Both the position numbers and the translations under genes were made by a program. From NCBI GenBank assembly GCA_030268105.1, contig BSDZ01000037.1, positions 248,001 to 312,000 on the forward strand: 64,000 nt of DNA. Direction: 5' to 3'. The DNA is from Volvox africanus (Eukaryota > Chlorophyta > Chlorophyceae > Chlamydomonadales > Volvocaceae). The notes below the pieces were generated by a model that saw only the letters and a program-made list of their open reading frames with translations, was not told where the DNA came from and did no database searches. Shown here in pieces: positions 51,121 to 63,966 of this stretch (position 1 is the stretch's first letter; each line of letters opens with the position of its first letter).

Positions 51121-52288
51121 TATGTATGTATGTATGTATGTATGTATGTATGTATGTATGTATGTATGTATGTATGTATGTATGTATGTATGTATGTATG
51201 TATGTATGTATGTATGTATGTATGTATGTATGTATGTATGTATGTATGTATGTATGTATGTATGTATGTATGTATGTATGTATGTATGTATGTATGTATG
51301 TATGTATGTATGTATGTATGTATGTATGTATGTATGTATGTATGTATGTATGTATGTATGTATGTATGTATGTATGTATGTATGTATGTATGTATGTATG
51401 TATGTATGTATGTATGTATGTATGTATGTATGTATGTATGTATGTATGTATGTATGTATGTATGTATGTATGTATGTATGTATGTATGTATGTATGTATG
51501 TATGTATGTATGTATGTATGTATGTATGTATGTATGTATGTATGTATGTATGTATGTATGTATGTATGTATGTATGTATGTATGTATGTATGTATGTATG
51601 TATGTATGTATGTATGTATGTATGTATGTATGTATGTATGTATGTATGTATGTATGTATGTATGTATGTATGTATGTATGTATGTATGTATGTATGTATG
51701 TATGTATGTATGTATGTATGTATGTATGTATGTATGTATGTATGTATGTATGTATGTATGTATGTATGTATGTATGTATGTATGTATGTATGTATGTATG
51801 TATGTATGTATGTATGTATGTATGTATGTATGTATGTATGTATGTATGTATGTATGTATGTATGTATGTATGTATGTATGTATGTATGTATGTATGTATG
51901 TATGTATGTATGTATGTATGTATGTATGTATGTATGTATGTATGTATGTATGTATGTATGTATGTATGTATGTATGTATGTATGTATGTATGTATGTATG
52001 TATGTATGTATGTATGTATGTATGTATGTATGTATGTATGTATGTATGTATGTATGTATGTATGTATGTATGTATGTATGTATGTATGTATGTATGTATG
52101 TATGTATGTATGTATGTATGTATGTATGTATGTATGTATGTATGTATGTATGTATGTATGTATGTATGTATGTATGTATGTATGTATGTATGTATGTATG
52201 TATGTATGTATGTATGTATGTATGTATGTATGTATGTATCTATGTATGTATGTATGTATGTATGTATGTATGTATGTATGTATATATT
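51121..52288. repeat. (TATG)n array 4
   Basis: 1168 bp (292 x 4) with a TATC variant at 52237, 52 bases before the next LINE, as in array 3. Confidence 0.97.
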
Positions 52289-53355
52289 GGGTGTTACACT
52301 GTGGGCGACTCGCCCTTCAAAGACGAGCACCGGGGATCCTGACCGGACCGAGCCACAGCGCAGGGGAGGAACACGTGGCTTTGTCTGTCTGTCCTGCCAC
52401 GTGCTCCCCCTCTCACTAGGGCCAGCGAGCCCTCATAGGCTCTCGCCTGGCCACTCACAGAGCACTCAGGGCTACCAAGAAACCACAGGAAGGCCCAACA
52501 GAAAACGGGGGACACCTAGCTGCTCAAAGGACGGGGAAACCTCTCCTCTAACCCGACACTGACTAGACAGGAGCCTGGCAGACACACACAGTTCCCCTCA
52601 GAGGAGAAGCACCAGCAGGAAAGCACACCCTTCCACAGCCAAGCCAGAAGAACCCAACAAGAGGCGGAGGGGGGGATGACAAGCCGAACTGGCGCCCCCC
52701 TAGAAAGCCTTCCGGCCCCACCCAAAGCTGGCCCCGCAGACACCTGAACTGCACAACAAGGAAAGACCTCTCTCGCTGAACCCCCCTAAAACCCTAAGGA
52801 CCCGAAGCCTGGACACAGGAACCTCTAGCCACGAAACCCTCCACCCTCTCCCTTCCCCTCCTCAAGATCTAGACCGTCCTCTCCTTGTCTCTACCTCCCT
52901 CACTCTCCCCCTTTCCTCCCACAGAACCTCCTCCTCAAAACTCCTGCCCTAAAGCCCCTGCTCTGTTCTTGCTGCTCCATGGTTGGTGATGTCAACCGGA
53001 TCTGCACACCGCATTTGCGTGCCAACTATGGCTAGGATGGGATGTTGTGGTCCCACTTGATCCCAGCCATAGTGAGGTATTCCCAACGCTGCAAAAGAAT
53101 GCAAGCGTGCCCAAAAGTCGGCAACTGTACGGGCCTGTGCACGGTCCAGGGGTGAGGTTGCTGTTTGTGTTGGAGTGTCCATTGCTGGCTGTGTCGTAGA
53201 GATGATTGGATGGGTGTTGGCATCTTCCTCTTCCTCTTGAGGGAACCCCCCTGAACGGTTGAAGAAGTCAGTAATAGCCCGTTGACGGGGTCCCTGCTCT
53301 GCTGTGTGGGTCTGTTGTTGCTGCCGCCGTCTGTGGGTAGAAGGCCTGTAGAAGG
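52289..53355 (-). mobile_element. LINE copy E, 1067-bp truncated unit
   Basis: Same structure as copies C and D. ORF2 stop at 52949. Confidence 0.94.
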
Positions 53356-54707
53356 TATGTATGTATGTATGTATGTATGTATGTATGTATGTATGTATGT
53401 ATGTATGTATGTATGTATGTATGTATGTATGTATGTATGTATGTATGTATGTATGTATGTATGTATGTATGTATGTATGTATGTATGTATGTATGTATGT
53501 ATGTATGTATGTATGTATGTATGTATGTATGTATGTATGTATGTATGTATGTATGTATGTATGTATGTATGTATGTATGTATGTATGTATGTATGTATGT
53601 ATGTATGTATGTATGTATGTATGTATGTATGTATGTATGTATGTATGTATGTATGTATGTATGTATGTATGTATGTATGTATGTATGTATGTATGTATGT
53701 ATGTATGTATGTATGTATGTATGTATGTATGTATGTATGTATGTATGTATGTATGTATGTATGTATGTATGTATGTATGTATGTATGTATGTATGTATGT
53801 ATGTATGTATGTATGTATGTATGTATGTATGTATGTATGTATGTATGTATGTATGTATGTATGTATGTATGTATGTATGTATGTATGTATGTATGTATGT
53901 ATGTATGTATGTATGTATGTATGTATGTATGTATGTATGTATGTATGTATGTATGTATGTATGTATGTATGTATGTATGTATGTATGTATGTATGTATGT
54001 ATGTATGTATGTATGTATGTATGTATGTATGTATGTATGTATGTATGTATGTATGTATGTATGTATGTATGTATGTATGTATGTATGTATGTATGTATGT
54101 ATGTATGTATGTATGTATGTATGTATGTATGTATGTATGTATGTATGTATGTATGTATGTATGTATGTATGTATGTATGTATGTATGTATGTATGTATGT
54201 ATGTATGTATGTATGTATGTATGTATGTATGTATGTATGTATGTATGTATGTATGTATGTATGTATGTATGTATGTATGTATGTATGTATGTATGTATGT
54301 ATGTATGTATGTATGTATGTATGTATGTATGTATGTATGTATGTATGTATGTATGTATGTATGTATGTATGTATGTATCTATGTATGTATGTATCTATGT
54401 ATGTATGTATCTATGTATGTATGTATGTATGTATGTATGTATGTATGTATGTATGTATGTATGTATGTATGTATGTATGTATGTATGTATGTATGTATGT
54501 ATGTATGTATGTATGTATGTATGTATGTATGTATGTATGTATGTATGTATGTATGTATGTATGTATGTATGTATGTATGTATGTATGTATGTATGTATGT
54601 ATGTATGTATGTATGTATGTATGTATGTATGTATGTATGTATGTATGTATGTATGTATGTATCTATGTATGTATGTATGTATGTATGTATGTATGTATGT
54701 ATATATT
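53356..54707. repeat. (TATG)n array 5
   Basis: 1352 bp (338 x 4). It has three TATC variants 16 bases apart (54376, 54392, 54408) and a fourth 48 bases before the next LINE (54660). Confidence 0.97.
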
Positions 54708-55774
54708 GGGTGTTACACTGTGGGCGACTCGCCCTTCAAAGACGAGCACCGGGGATCCTGACCGGACCGAGCCACAGCGCAGGGGAGGAACACGTGGCTT
54801 TGTCTGTCTGTCCTGCCACGTGCTCCCCCTCTCACTAGGGCCAGCGAGCCCTCATAGGCTCTCGCCTGGCCACTCACAGAGCACTCAGGGCTACCAAGAA
54901 ACCACAGGAAGGCCCAACAGAAAACGGGGGACACCTAGCTGCTCAAAGGACGGGGAAACCTCTCCTCTAACCCGACACTGACTAGACAGGAGCCTGGCAG
55001 ACACACACAGTTCCCCTCAGAGGAGAAGCACCAGCAGGAAAGCACACCCTTCCACAGCCAAGCCAGAAGAACCCAACAAGAGGCGGAGGGGGGGATGACA
55101 AGCCGAACTGGCGCCCCCCTAGAAAGCCTTCCGGCCCCACCCAAAGCTGGCCCCGCAGACACCTGAACTGCACAACAAGGAAAGACCTCTCTCGCTGAAC
55201 CCCCCTAAAACCCTAAGGACCCGAAGCCTGGACACAGGAACCTCTAGCCACGAAACCCTCCACCCTCTCCCTTCCCCTCCTCAAGATCTAGACCGTCCTC
55301 TCCTTGTCTCTACCTCCCTCACTCTCCCCCTTTCCTCCCACAGAACCTCCTCCTCAAAACTCCTGCCCTAAAGCCCCTGCTCTGTTCTTGCTGCTCCATG
55401 GTTGGTGATGTCAACCGGATCTGCACACCGCATTTGCGTGCCAACTATGGCTAGGATGGGATGTTGTGGTCCCACTTGATCCCAGCCATAGTGAGGTATT
55501 CCCAACGCTGCAAAAGAATGCAAGCGTGCCCAAAAGTCGGCAACTGTACGGGCCTGTGCACGGTCCAGGGGTGAGGTTGCTGTTTGTGTTGGAGTGTCCA
55601 TTGCTGGCTGTGTCGTAGAGATGATTGGATGGGTGTTGGCATCTTCCTCTTCCTCTTGAGGGAACCCCCCTGAACGGTTGAAGAAGTCAGTAATAGCCCG
55701 TTGACGGGGTCCCTGCTCTGCTGTGTGGGTCTGTTGTTGCTGCCGCCGTCTGTGGGTAGAAGGCCTGTAGAAGG
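54708..55774 (-). mobile_element. LINE copy F, 1067-bp truncated unit
   Basis: Same structure as the preceding units. ORF2 stop at 55368. Confidence 0.94.
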
Positions 55775-56578
55775 TATGTATGTATGTATGTATGTATGTA
55801 TGTATGTATGTATGTATGTATGTATGTATGTATGTATGTATGTATGTATGTATGTATGTATGTATGTATGTATGTATGTATGTATGTATGTATGTATGTA
55901 TGTATGTATGTATGTATGTATGTATGTATGTATGTATGTATGTATGTATGTATGTATGTATGTATGTATGTATGTATGTATGTATGTATGTATGTATGTA
56001 TGTATGTATGTATGTATGTATGTATGTATGTATGTATGTATGTATGTATGTATGTATGTATGTATGTATGTATGTATGTATGTATGTATGTATGTATGTA
56101 TGTATGTATGTATGTATGTATGTATGTATGTATGTATGTATGTATGTATGTATGTATGTATGTATGTATGTATGTATGTATGTATGTATGTATGTATGTA
56201 TGTATGTATGTATGTATGTATGTATGTATGTATGTATGTATGTATGTATGTATGTATGTATGTATGTATGTATGTATGTATGTATGTATGTATGTATGTA
56301 TGTATGTATGTATGTATGTATGTATGTATGTATGTATGTATGTATGTATGTATGTATGTATGTATGTATGTATGTATGTATGTATGTATGTATGTATGTA
56401 TGTATGTATGTATGTATGTATGTATGTATGTATGTATGTATGTATGTATGTATGTATGTATGTATGTATGTATGTATGTATGTATGTATGTATGTATGTA
56501 TGTATGTATGTATGTATGTATGTATGTATGTATGTATGTATGTATGTATGTATGTATGTATGTATGTATGTATATATT
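55775..56578. repeat. (TATG)n array 6
   Basis: 804 bp (201 x 4), with no variant repeats apart from the TATATATT junction. Confidence 0.97.
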
Positions 56579-57645
56579 GGGTGTTACACTGTGGGCGACT
56601 CGCCCTTCAAAGACGAGCACCGGGGATCCTGACCGGACCGAGCCACAGCGCAGGGGAGGAACACGTGGCTTTGTCTGTCTGTCCTGCCACGTGCTCCCCC
56701 TCTCACTAGGGCCAGCGAGCCCTCATAGGCTCTCGCCTGGCCACTCACAGAGCACTCAGGGCTACCAAGAAACCACAGGAAGGCCCAACAGAAAACGGGG
56801 GACACCTAGCTGCTCAAAGGACGGGGAAACCTCTCCTCTAACCCGACACTGACTAGACAGGAGCCTGGCAGACACACACAGTTCCCCTCAGAGGAGAAGC
56901 ACCAGCAGGAAAGCACACCCTTCCACAGCCAAGCCAGAAGAACCCAACAAGAGGCGGAGGGGGGGATGACAAGCCGAACTGGCGCCCCCCTAGAAAGCCT
57001 TCCGGCCCCACCCAAAGCTGGCCCCGCAGACACCTGAACTGCACAACAAGGAAAGACCTCTCTCGCTGAACCCCCCTAAAACCCTAAGGACCCGAAGCCT
57101 GGACACAGGAACCTCTAGCCACGAAACCCTCCACCCTCTCCCTTCCCCTCCTCAAGATCTAGACCGTCCTCTCCTTGTCTCTACCTCCCTCACTCTCCCC
57201 CTTTCCTCCCACAGAACCTCCTCCTCAAAACTCCTGCCCTAAAGCCCCTGCTCTGTTCTTGCTGCTCCATGGTTGGTGATGTCAACCGGATCTGCACACC
57301 GCATTTGCGTGCCAACTATGGCTAGGATGGGATGTTGTGGTCCCACTTGATCCCAGCCATAGTGAGGTATTCCCAACGCTGCAAAAGAATGCAAGCGTGC
57401 CCAAAAGTCGGCAACTGTACGGGCCTGTGCACGGTCCAGGGGTGAGGTTGCTGTTTGTGTTGGAGTGTCCATTGCTGGCTGTGTCGTAGAGATGATTGGA
57501 TGGGTGTTGGCATCTTCCTCTTCCTCTTGAGGGAACCCCCCTGAACGGTTGAAGAAGTCAGTAATAGCCCGTTGACGGGGTCCCTGCTCTGCTGTGTGGG
57601 TCTGTTGTTGCTGCCGCCGTCTGTGGGTAGAAGGCCTGTAGAAGG
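56579..57645 (-). mobile_element. LINE copy G, 1067-bp truncated unit
   Basis: Same structure as the preceding units. ORF2 stop at 57239. Confidence 0.94.
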
Positions 57646-58137
57646 TATGTATGTATGTATGTATGTATGTATGTATGTATGTATGTATGTATGTATGTAT
57701 GTATGTATGTATGTATGTATGTATGTATGTATGTATGTATGTATGTATGTATGTATGTATGTATGTATGTATGTATGTATGTATGTATGTATGTATGTAT
57801 GTATGTATGTATGTATGTATGTATGTATGTATGTATGTATGTATGTATGTATGTATGTATGTATGTATGTATGTATGTATGTATGTATGTATGTATGTAT
57901 GTATGTATGTATGTATGTATGTATGTATGTATGTATGTATGTATGTATGTATGTATGTATGTATGTATGTATGTATGTATGTATGTATGTATGTATGTAT
58001 GTATGTATGTATGTATGTATGTATGTATGTATGTATGTATGTATGTATGTATGTATGTATGTATGTATGTATGTATGTATGTATGTATGTATGTATGTAT
58101 GTATGTATGTATGTATGTATGTATGTATGTATGTATG

Positions 58138-58171
<34 letters not shown>

Positions 58172-58477
58172 TGTATGTATGTATGTATGTATGTATGTAT
58201 GTATGTATGTATGTATGTATGTATGTATGTATGTATGTATGTATGTATGTATGTATGTATGTATGTATGTATGTATGTATGTATGTATGTATGTATGTAT
58301 GTATGTATGTATGTATGTATGTATGTATGTATGTATGTATGTATGTATGTATGTATGTATGTATGTATGTATGTATGTATGTATGTATGTATGTATGTAT
58401 GTATGTATGTATGTATGTATGTATGTATGTATGTATGTATGTATGTATGTATGTATGTATGTATGTATGTATATATT
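57646..58477. repeat. (TATG)n array 7
   Basis: 832 bp (208 x 4) with one private TATA variant near 58139. Confidence 0.97.
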
Positions 58478-59544
58478 GGGTGTTACACTGTGGGCGACTC
58501 GCCCTTCAAAGACGAGCACCGGGGATCCTGACCGGACCGAGCCACAGCGCAGGGGAGGAACACGTGGCTTTGTCTGTCTGTCCTGCCACGTGCTCCCCCT
58601 CTCACTAGGGCCAGCGAGCCCTCATAGGCTCTCGCCTGGCCACTCACAGAGCACTCAGGGCTACCAAGAAACCACAGGAAGGCCCAACAGAAAACGGGGG
58701 ACACCTAGCTGCTCAAAGGACGGGGAAACCTCTCCTCTAACCCGACACTGACTAGACAGGAGCCTGGCAGACACACACAGTTCCCCTCAGAGGAGAAGCA
58801 CCAGCAGGAAAGCACACCCTTCCACAGCCAAGCCAGAAGAACCCAACAAGAGGCGGAGGGGGGGATGACAAGCCGAACTGGCGCCCCCCTAGAAAGCCTT
58901 CCGGCCCCACCCAAAGCTGGCCCCGCAGACACCTGAACTGCACAACAAGGAAAGACCTCTCTCGCTGAACCCCCCTAAAACCCTAAGGACCCGAAGCCTG
59001 GACACAGGAACCTCTAGCCACGAAACCCTCCACCCTCTCCCTTCCCCTCCTCAAGATCTAGACCGTCCTCTCCTTGTCTCTACCTCCCTCACTCTCCCCC
59101 TTTCCTCCCACAGAACCTCCTCCTCAAAACTCCTGCCCTAAAGCCCCTGCTCTGTTCTTGCTGCTCCATGGTTGGTGATGTCAACCGGATCTGCACACCG
59201 CATTTGCGTGCCAACTATGGCTAGGATGGGATGTTGTGGTCCCACTTGATCCCAGCCATAGTGAGGTATTCCCAACGCTGCAAAAGAATGCAAGCGTGCC
59301 CAAAAGTCGGCAACTGTACGGGCCTGTGCACGGTCCAGGGGTGAGGTTGCTGTTTGTGTTGGAGTGTCCATTGCTGGCTGTGTCGTAGAGATGATTGGAT
59401 GGGTGTTGGCATCTTCCTCTTCCTCTTGAGGGAACCCCCCTGAACGGTTGAAGAAGTCAGTAATAGCCCGTTGACGGGGTCCCTGCTCTGCTGTGTGGGT
59501 CTGTTGTTGCTGCCGCCGTCTGTGGGTAGAAGGCCTGTAGAAGG
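58478..59544 (-). mobile_element. LINE copy H, 1067-bp truncated unit
   Basis: Same structure as the preceding units. ORF2 stop at 59138. Confidence 0.94.
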
Positions 59545-60140
59545 TATGTATGTATGTATGTATGTATGTATGTATGTATGTATGTATGTATGTATGTATG
59601 TATGTATGTATGTATGTATGTATGTATGTATGTATGTATGTATGTATGTATGTATGTATGTATGTATGTATGTATGTATGTATGTATGTATGTATGTATG
59701 TATGTATGTATGTATGTATGTATGTATGTATGTATGTATGTATGTATGTATGTATGTATGTATGTATGTATGTATGTATGTATGTATGTATGTATGTATG
59801 TATGTATGTATGTATGTATGTATGTATGTATGTATGTATGTATGTATGTATGTATGTATGTATGTATGTATGTATGTATGTATGTATGTATGTATGTATG
59901 TATGTATGTATGTATGTATGTATGTATGTATGTATGTATGTATGTATGTATGTATGTATGTATGTATGTATGTATGTATGTATGTATGTATGTATGTATG
60001 TATGTATGTATGTATGTATGTATGTATGTATGTATGTATGTATGTATGTATGTATGTATGTATGTATGTATGTATGTATGTATGTATGTATGTATGTATG
60101 TATGTATGTATGTATGTATGTATGTATGTATGTATATATT
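59545..60140. repeat. (TATG)n array 8
   Basis: 596 bp (149 x 4), ending in the same TATATATTGGGTG junction as arrays 2-7. Confidence 0.97.
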
Positions 60141-63100
60141 GGGTGTTACACCAAGGGCGACTCGCCCTTCAAAGACGAGCACCGGGGGTCCTGACCGGAC
60201 CGAGCCACAGCGCAGGGGAGGAACACGTGGCTTTGTCTGTCTGTCCTGCCACGTGCTCCCCCTCTCACTAGGGCCAGCGAGCCCTCATAGGCTCTCGCCT
60301 GGCCACTCACAGAGCACTCAGGGCTACCAAGAAACCACAGGAAGGCCCAACAGAAAACGGGGGACACCTAGCTGCTCAAAGGACGGGGAAACCTCTCCTC
60401 TAACCCGACACTGACTAGACAGGAGCCTGGCAGACACACACAGTTCCCCTCAGAGGAGAAGCATCAGCAGGAAAGCACACCCTTCCACAGCCAAGCCAGA
60501 AGAACCCAACAAGAGGCGGAGGGGGGGATGACAAGCCGAACTGGCGCCCCCCTAGAAAGCCTTCCGGCCCCACCCAAAGCTGGCCCCGCAGACACCTGAA
60601 CTGCACAACAAGGAAAGACCTCTCTCGCTGAACCCCCCTAAAACCCTAAGGCCCCGAAGCCTGGACACAGGAACCTCTAGCCACGAAACCCTCCACCCTC
60701 TCCCTTCCCCTCCTCAAGATCTAGACCGTCCTCTCCTTGTCTCTACCTCCCTCACTCTCCCCCTTTCCTCCCACAGAACCTCCTCCTCAAAACTCCTGCC
60801 CTAAAGCCCCTGCTCTGTTCTTGCTGCTCCATGGTTGGTGATGTCAACCGGATCTGCACACCGCATTTGCGTGCCAACTATGGCTAGGATGGGATGTTGT
60901 GGTCCCACTTGATCCCAGCCATAGTGAGGTATTCCCAACGCTGCAAAAGAATGCAAGCGTGCCCAAAAGTCGGCAACTGTACGGGCCTGTGCACGGTCCA
61001 GGGGTGAGGTTGCTGTTTGTGTTGGAGTGTCCATTGCTGGCTGTGTCGTAGAGATGATTGGATGGGTGTTGGCATCTTCCTCTTCCTCTTGAGGGAACCC
61101 CCCTGAACGGTTGAAGAAGTCAGTAATAGCCCGTTGACGGGGTCCCTGCTCTGCTGTGTGGGTCTGTTGTTGCTGCCGCCGTCTGTGGGTAGAAGGCCAC
61201 TGTGGCCTGTGTTCTCTTGTTGCCGCCCGGAGACAGTGCCTGCCATATTCCATAGAAGATAAGGCTGCCAAAGCTATCACGTCCCATGGGGCCTGCTCGC
61301 AACCGGGAGGTGCTTGGACAAGCCATAGCTGTTGCCTGGTCAAGCCCCCTTCAATGGTGGCTGATGTCGGCAATGGCAGATGTCTGTCAATCTGTTCTCG
61401 CACCGCCTTGGCTATAGGGCACTCCCAGAAGTGGTGCAGGCGTGGGGAGCAAGGTTGATCAGTATCAGCTCCATAGCTGCCACACCCACATGGTTTGATG
61501 GGCACCCTGGAAAGATGTGTGTTGCCAGGTATGGGTATCCCATCGACCACCAAACGCCACAGCGTCTCTTTGTTTTTATTTTCCCACCGAACTGCTGTCC
61601 ACAGCCTGTCTAGGGTTGCCTGAAAGCGCTGGAGGTTAGTGACAGGACAGGGAGGAGCTGGACCGTCTGTTGGCATCCCTTGCGCCTCCTGCACAAAAGC
61701 TGACAAGAGCTCCAATCGCTCCTCCGCTGTTGAAACCCCTTGCAGCTGAGTAGCTTGGCTTACCGTGAGGTTGTAGAGAGGCACTATACCCGAGTCCCCT
61801 GGCAATCTCCAGCCCAAACGCCTGACGATCATGGCCATGACTGTGGTGCGGTCTGGTGGTGCTGGCATCTGCTGCTGCATTCTGTCCTCCACCCTGTCCG
61901 GCTGTTGGGGTTGTAAGCGGTTGACTACCTTCCGTGCTGCTGCTATCCATGCCGGGCTGATATCGTTGCATAGAGCCGAGAGAGCCATACGGGTAGACTC
62001 CTTGTCTCGCAGTTGGGTGGGGCTAGCTGAGGGGTCTAGAAACTGTTGGGTCCAGTCTAGCCAGGTCATGTACTGAGGGAGGGGTATTTGGTCATGCTCC
62101 AGCATGTCGTACACCCTTACCAGGTCCCCAACTGTGAGCAGTTTTCTGCATGAAGCCATCAGTGGGTGACGGGTTTCCAGGCCTGGGCGGTGGTTGTTAC
62201 CATTGATGCTTCCCCCATTGTCCGAATTGTTGGGCAGCAAAGGATTTCCCCAGAGAGCAGCCGCCCAGCACCAGTCTCCAGGGGCTAAAGGTGGGTTGCT
62301 GACATCTTCTAGTGGTGGGAGGTGCCCTAAAGCCCCTACAATTCGGCTGATCTCCTCAGGCAAGGTCTCTCCACCCAGCCAGGGCCCAGTTGCCTGGGCA
62401 GTGGTAAGGGCCCAAGGTTTAAAGGCCGGATGGGTGATCTCCAGGTAGGTGGCCAGGGTCCGGATCCAAGGGTGGAGGCTTCGAACATTACCACTAGTAA
62501 CTGGCTCTTCCTCTTCTTCAGCAACCGTATTCATCGCCGTGTCCAGAAGCATTACCCTCTCTCTCTCTCTCCTGGCCATCAGGGCCCCTCGGATGAATCG
62601 CACTGCCCACATGGCTTGTCTTGCCCGAATGTGTTGCCTGAGGGGCAGTAGGCCAAAACCACCAGTTGATGGGTGTCCCACCAAGAGTCTGCTAGGTACT
62701 CCAGTGAAGCGCTGGCCCTGGTCTTCTGGGCCCTGTTTCCGATCTACAAGGCGAGCAGCTAAGCGTTCAATGTAGGTCAGAGTGGTATCTGGAGGTGGTC
62801 CACCATGCTCCATATGCCAAGTGACTGTTTGCAGGCAATAGTTGGAGACTGCTGCAGCCCGACCAAAGGCAGAGAGCGGATAATGGGCTAGGCGTTGCAT
62901 CCTCGTGTAGGCCAGGGCTAGCATCTCCGGCCAGTCTGGTTGGGGCGGCTGCAGTTGGTTGTCCATTGGCAAGTTAAGGGCTGTCGCAGTGGTGACCACC
63001 TTCAGGCCATTTATTGTGCTTCCCTGATGGTGGTCGTCCACAGCCCCTATGGGTAGGATTTCCATCTTATCCAGGTTCAGGCGTTGACCTGATGCCCGGG

Positions 63101-63756
63101 CAAAAGTATCCATGGCTTCAAGGAAGGCTGGCACGGATTCCTCTCCTTCAAGGGCCACTTCTGCATCATCAGCAAACTGACAGGCTGTGACCCTGTCTTC
63201 ATCTGAAGGCAATAGGCGGAGGCCTATCTCTTGGCTCTTTAGCCAGCTGAACAAGGCCTGGGCAACAAAGAGATACAGCAGGGGTGCTAGAGGGCAACCC
63301 TGTCTTACCCCTGCTTCCATTTTAACAAGCCTGGATTTGAAACCGTTCACCATGGCTCTTGCCCGCGTGTTGCTAAGCAATATCCGGGTCCAACTGCAAA
63401 GCTGTGGGCCTGCTCCCATCGCCTCCATCGCCCCCATCAGGAAGTTGCGGTCCACTGTGTCATAAGCTTTTGCGAAGTCCAGGAAGGCCAGCAGACCTTG
63501 GCGGTTCAATTTCCGTAAGAGATGAGGCAGATGGCGTAGAAAGAGAACACTGGCCCCAATGAGCCTCTTGGGCAGAAAAGCTGACTGCTCAGGGCTAATG
63601 ATTCGTCCCAGGGCTGGCCCTAGGCGATTTGCCAGCACCTTGGCCAGCAAGCGGTAGTCCGAGCAAAGCAGTGTGATAGGGCGGTAGTTACCAGGCTGTT
63701 TGGGGTCTCCCTTCTTGTAAAGCACCTTAATGATACCATCCAGAAAGCCTGTTGGC
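60141..63756 (-). mobile_element. LINE copy I, 3.6-kb 5'-truncated
   Basis: It runs from the LINE 3' end to a break in the RT domain (copy B position 43149), then TATGG and TATG repeats. It differs from units C-H by GGGGGTCC instead of GGGGATCC and AAGGCCCC instead of AAGGACCC, so it is a separate lineage although it shares their TATATATT tail junction. Near the 3' end CTGTGGG is replaced by CCAAGGG, which lengthens the terminal hairpin to 7 bp. Confidence 0.93.
60801..63756 (-). pseudogene. LINE ORF2 of copy I, N-terminally truncated
   Basis: An open frame of about 974 codons covers RT from KGDPKQPGNYRPITLLCSDY through LDFAKAYD and FADD to the zinc-binding C-terminus. The endonuclease and first RT block are lost. 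Apart from the truncation I see no stop. Confidence 0.92.
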
Positions 63757-63966
63757 TATGGTATGTATGTATGTATGTATGTATGTATGTATGTATGTAT
63801 GTATGTATGTATGTATGTATGTATGTATGTATGTATGTATGTATGTATGTATGTATGTATGTATGTATGTATGTATGTATGTATGTATGTATGTATGTAT
63901 GTATGTATGTATGTATGTATGTATGTATGTATGTATGTATGTATGTATGTATGTATGTATGTATTT
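63757..63966. repeat. (TATG)n array 9
   Basis: About 210 bp of TATG repeats ending GTATTTGGGTG, the same junction type as array 1. Confidence 0.96.

Noticed and set aside
47879..59544. Six independent 5'-truncated LINE insertions
   Set aside because: Identical length, breakpoint and filler sequence in all six rule out independent events. They are copies of one composite unit.
47879..60140. CRISPR-like regular repeat-spacer pattern
   Set aside because: Repeats are 1067-bp LINE ends and spacers are simple TATG repeats. There are no short palindromic repeats, unique spacers or cas genes.
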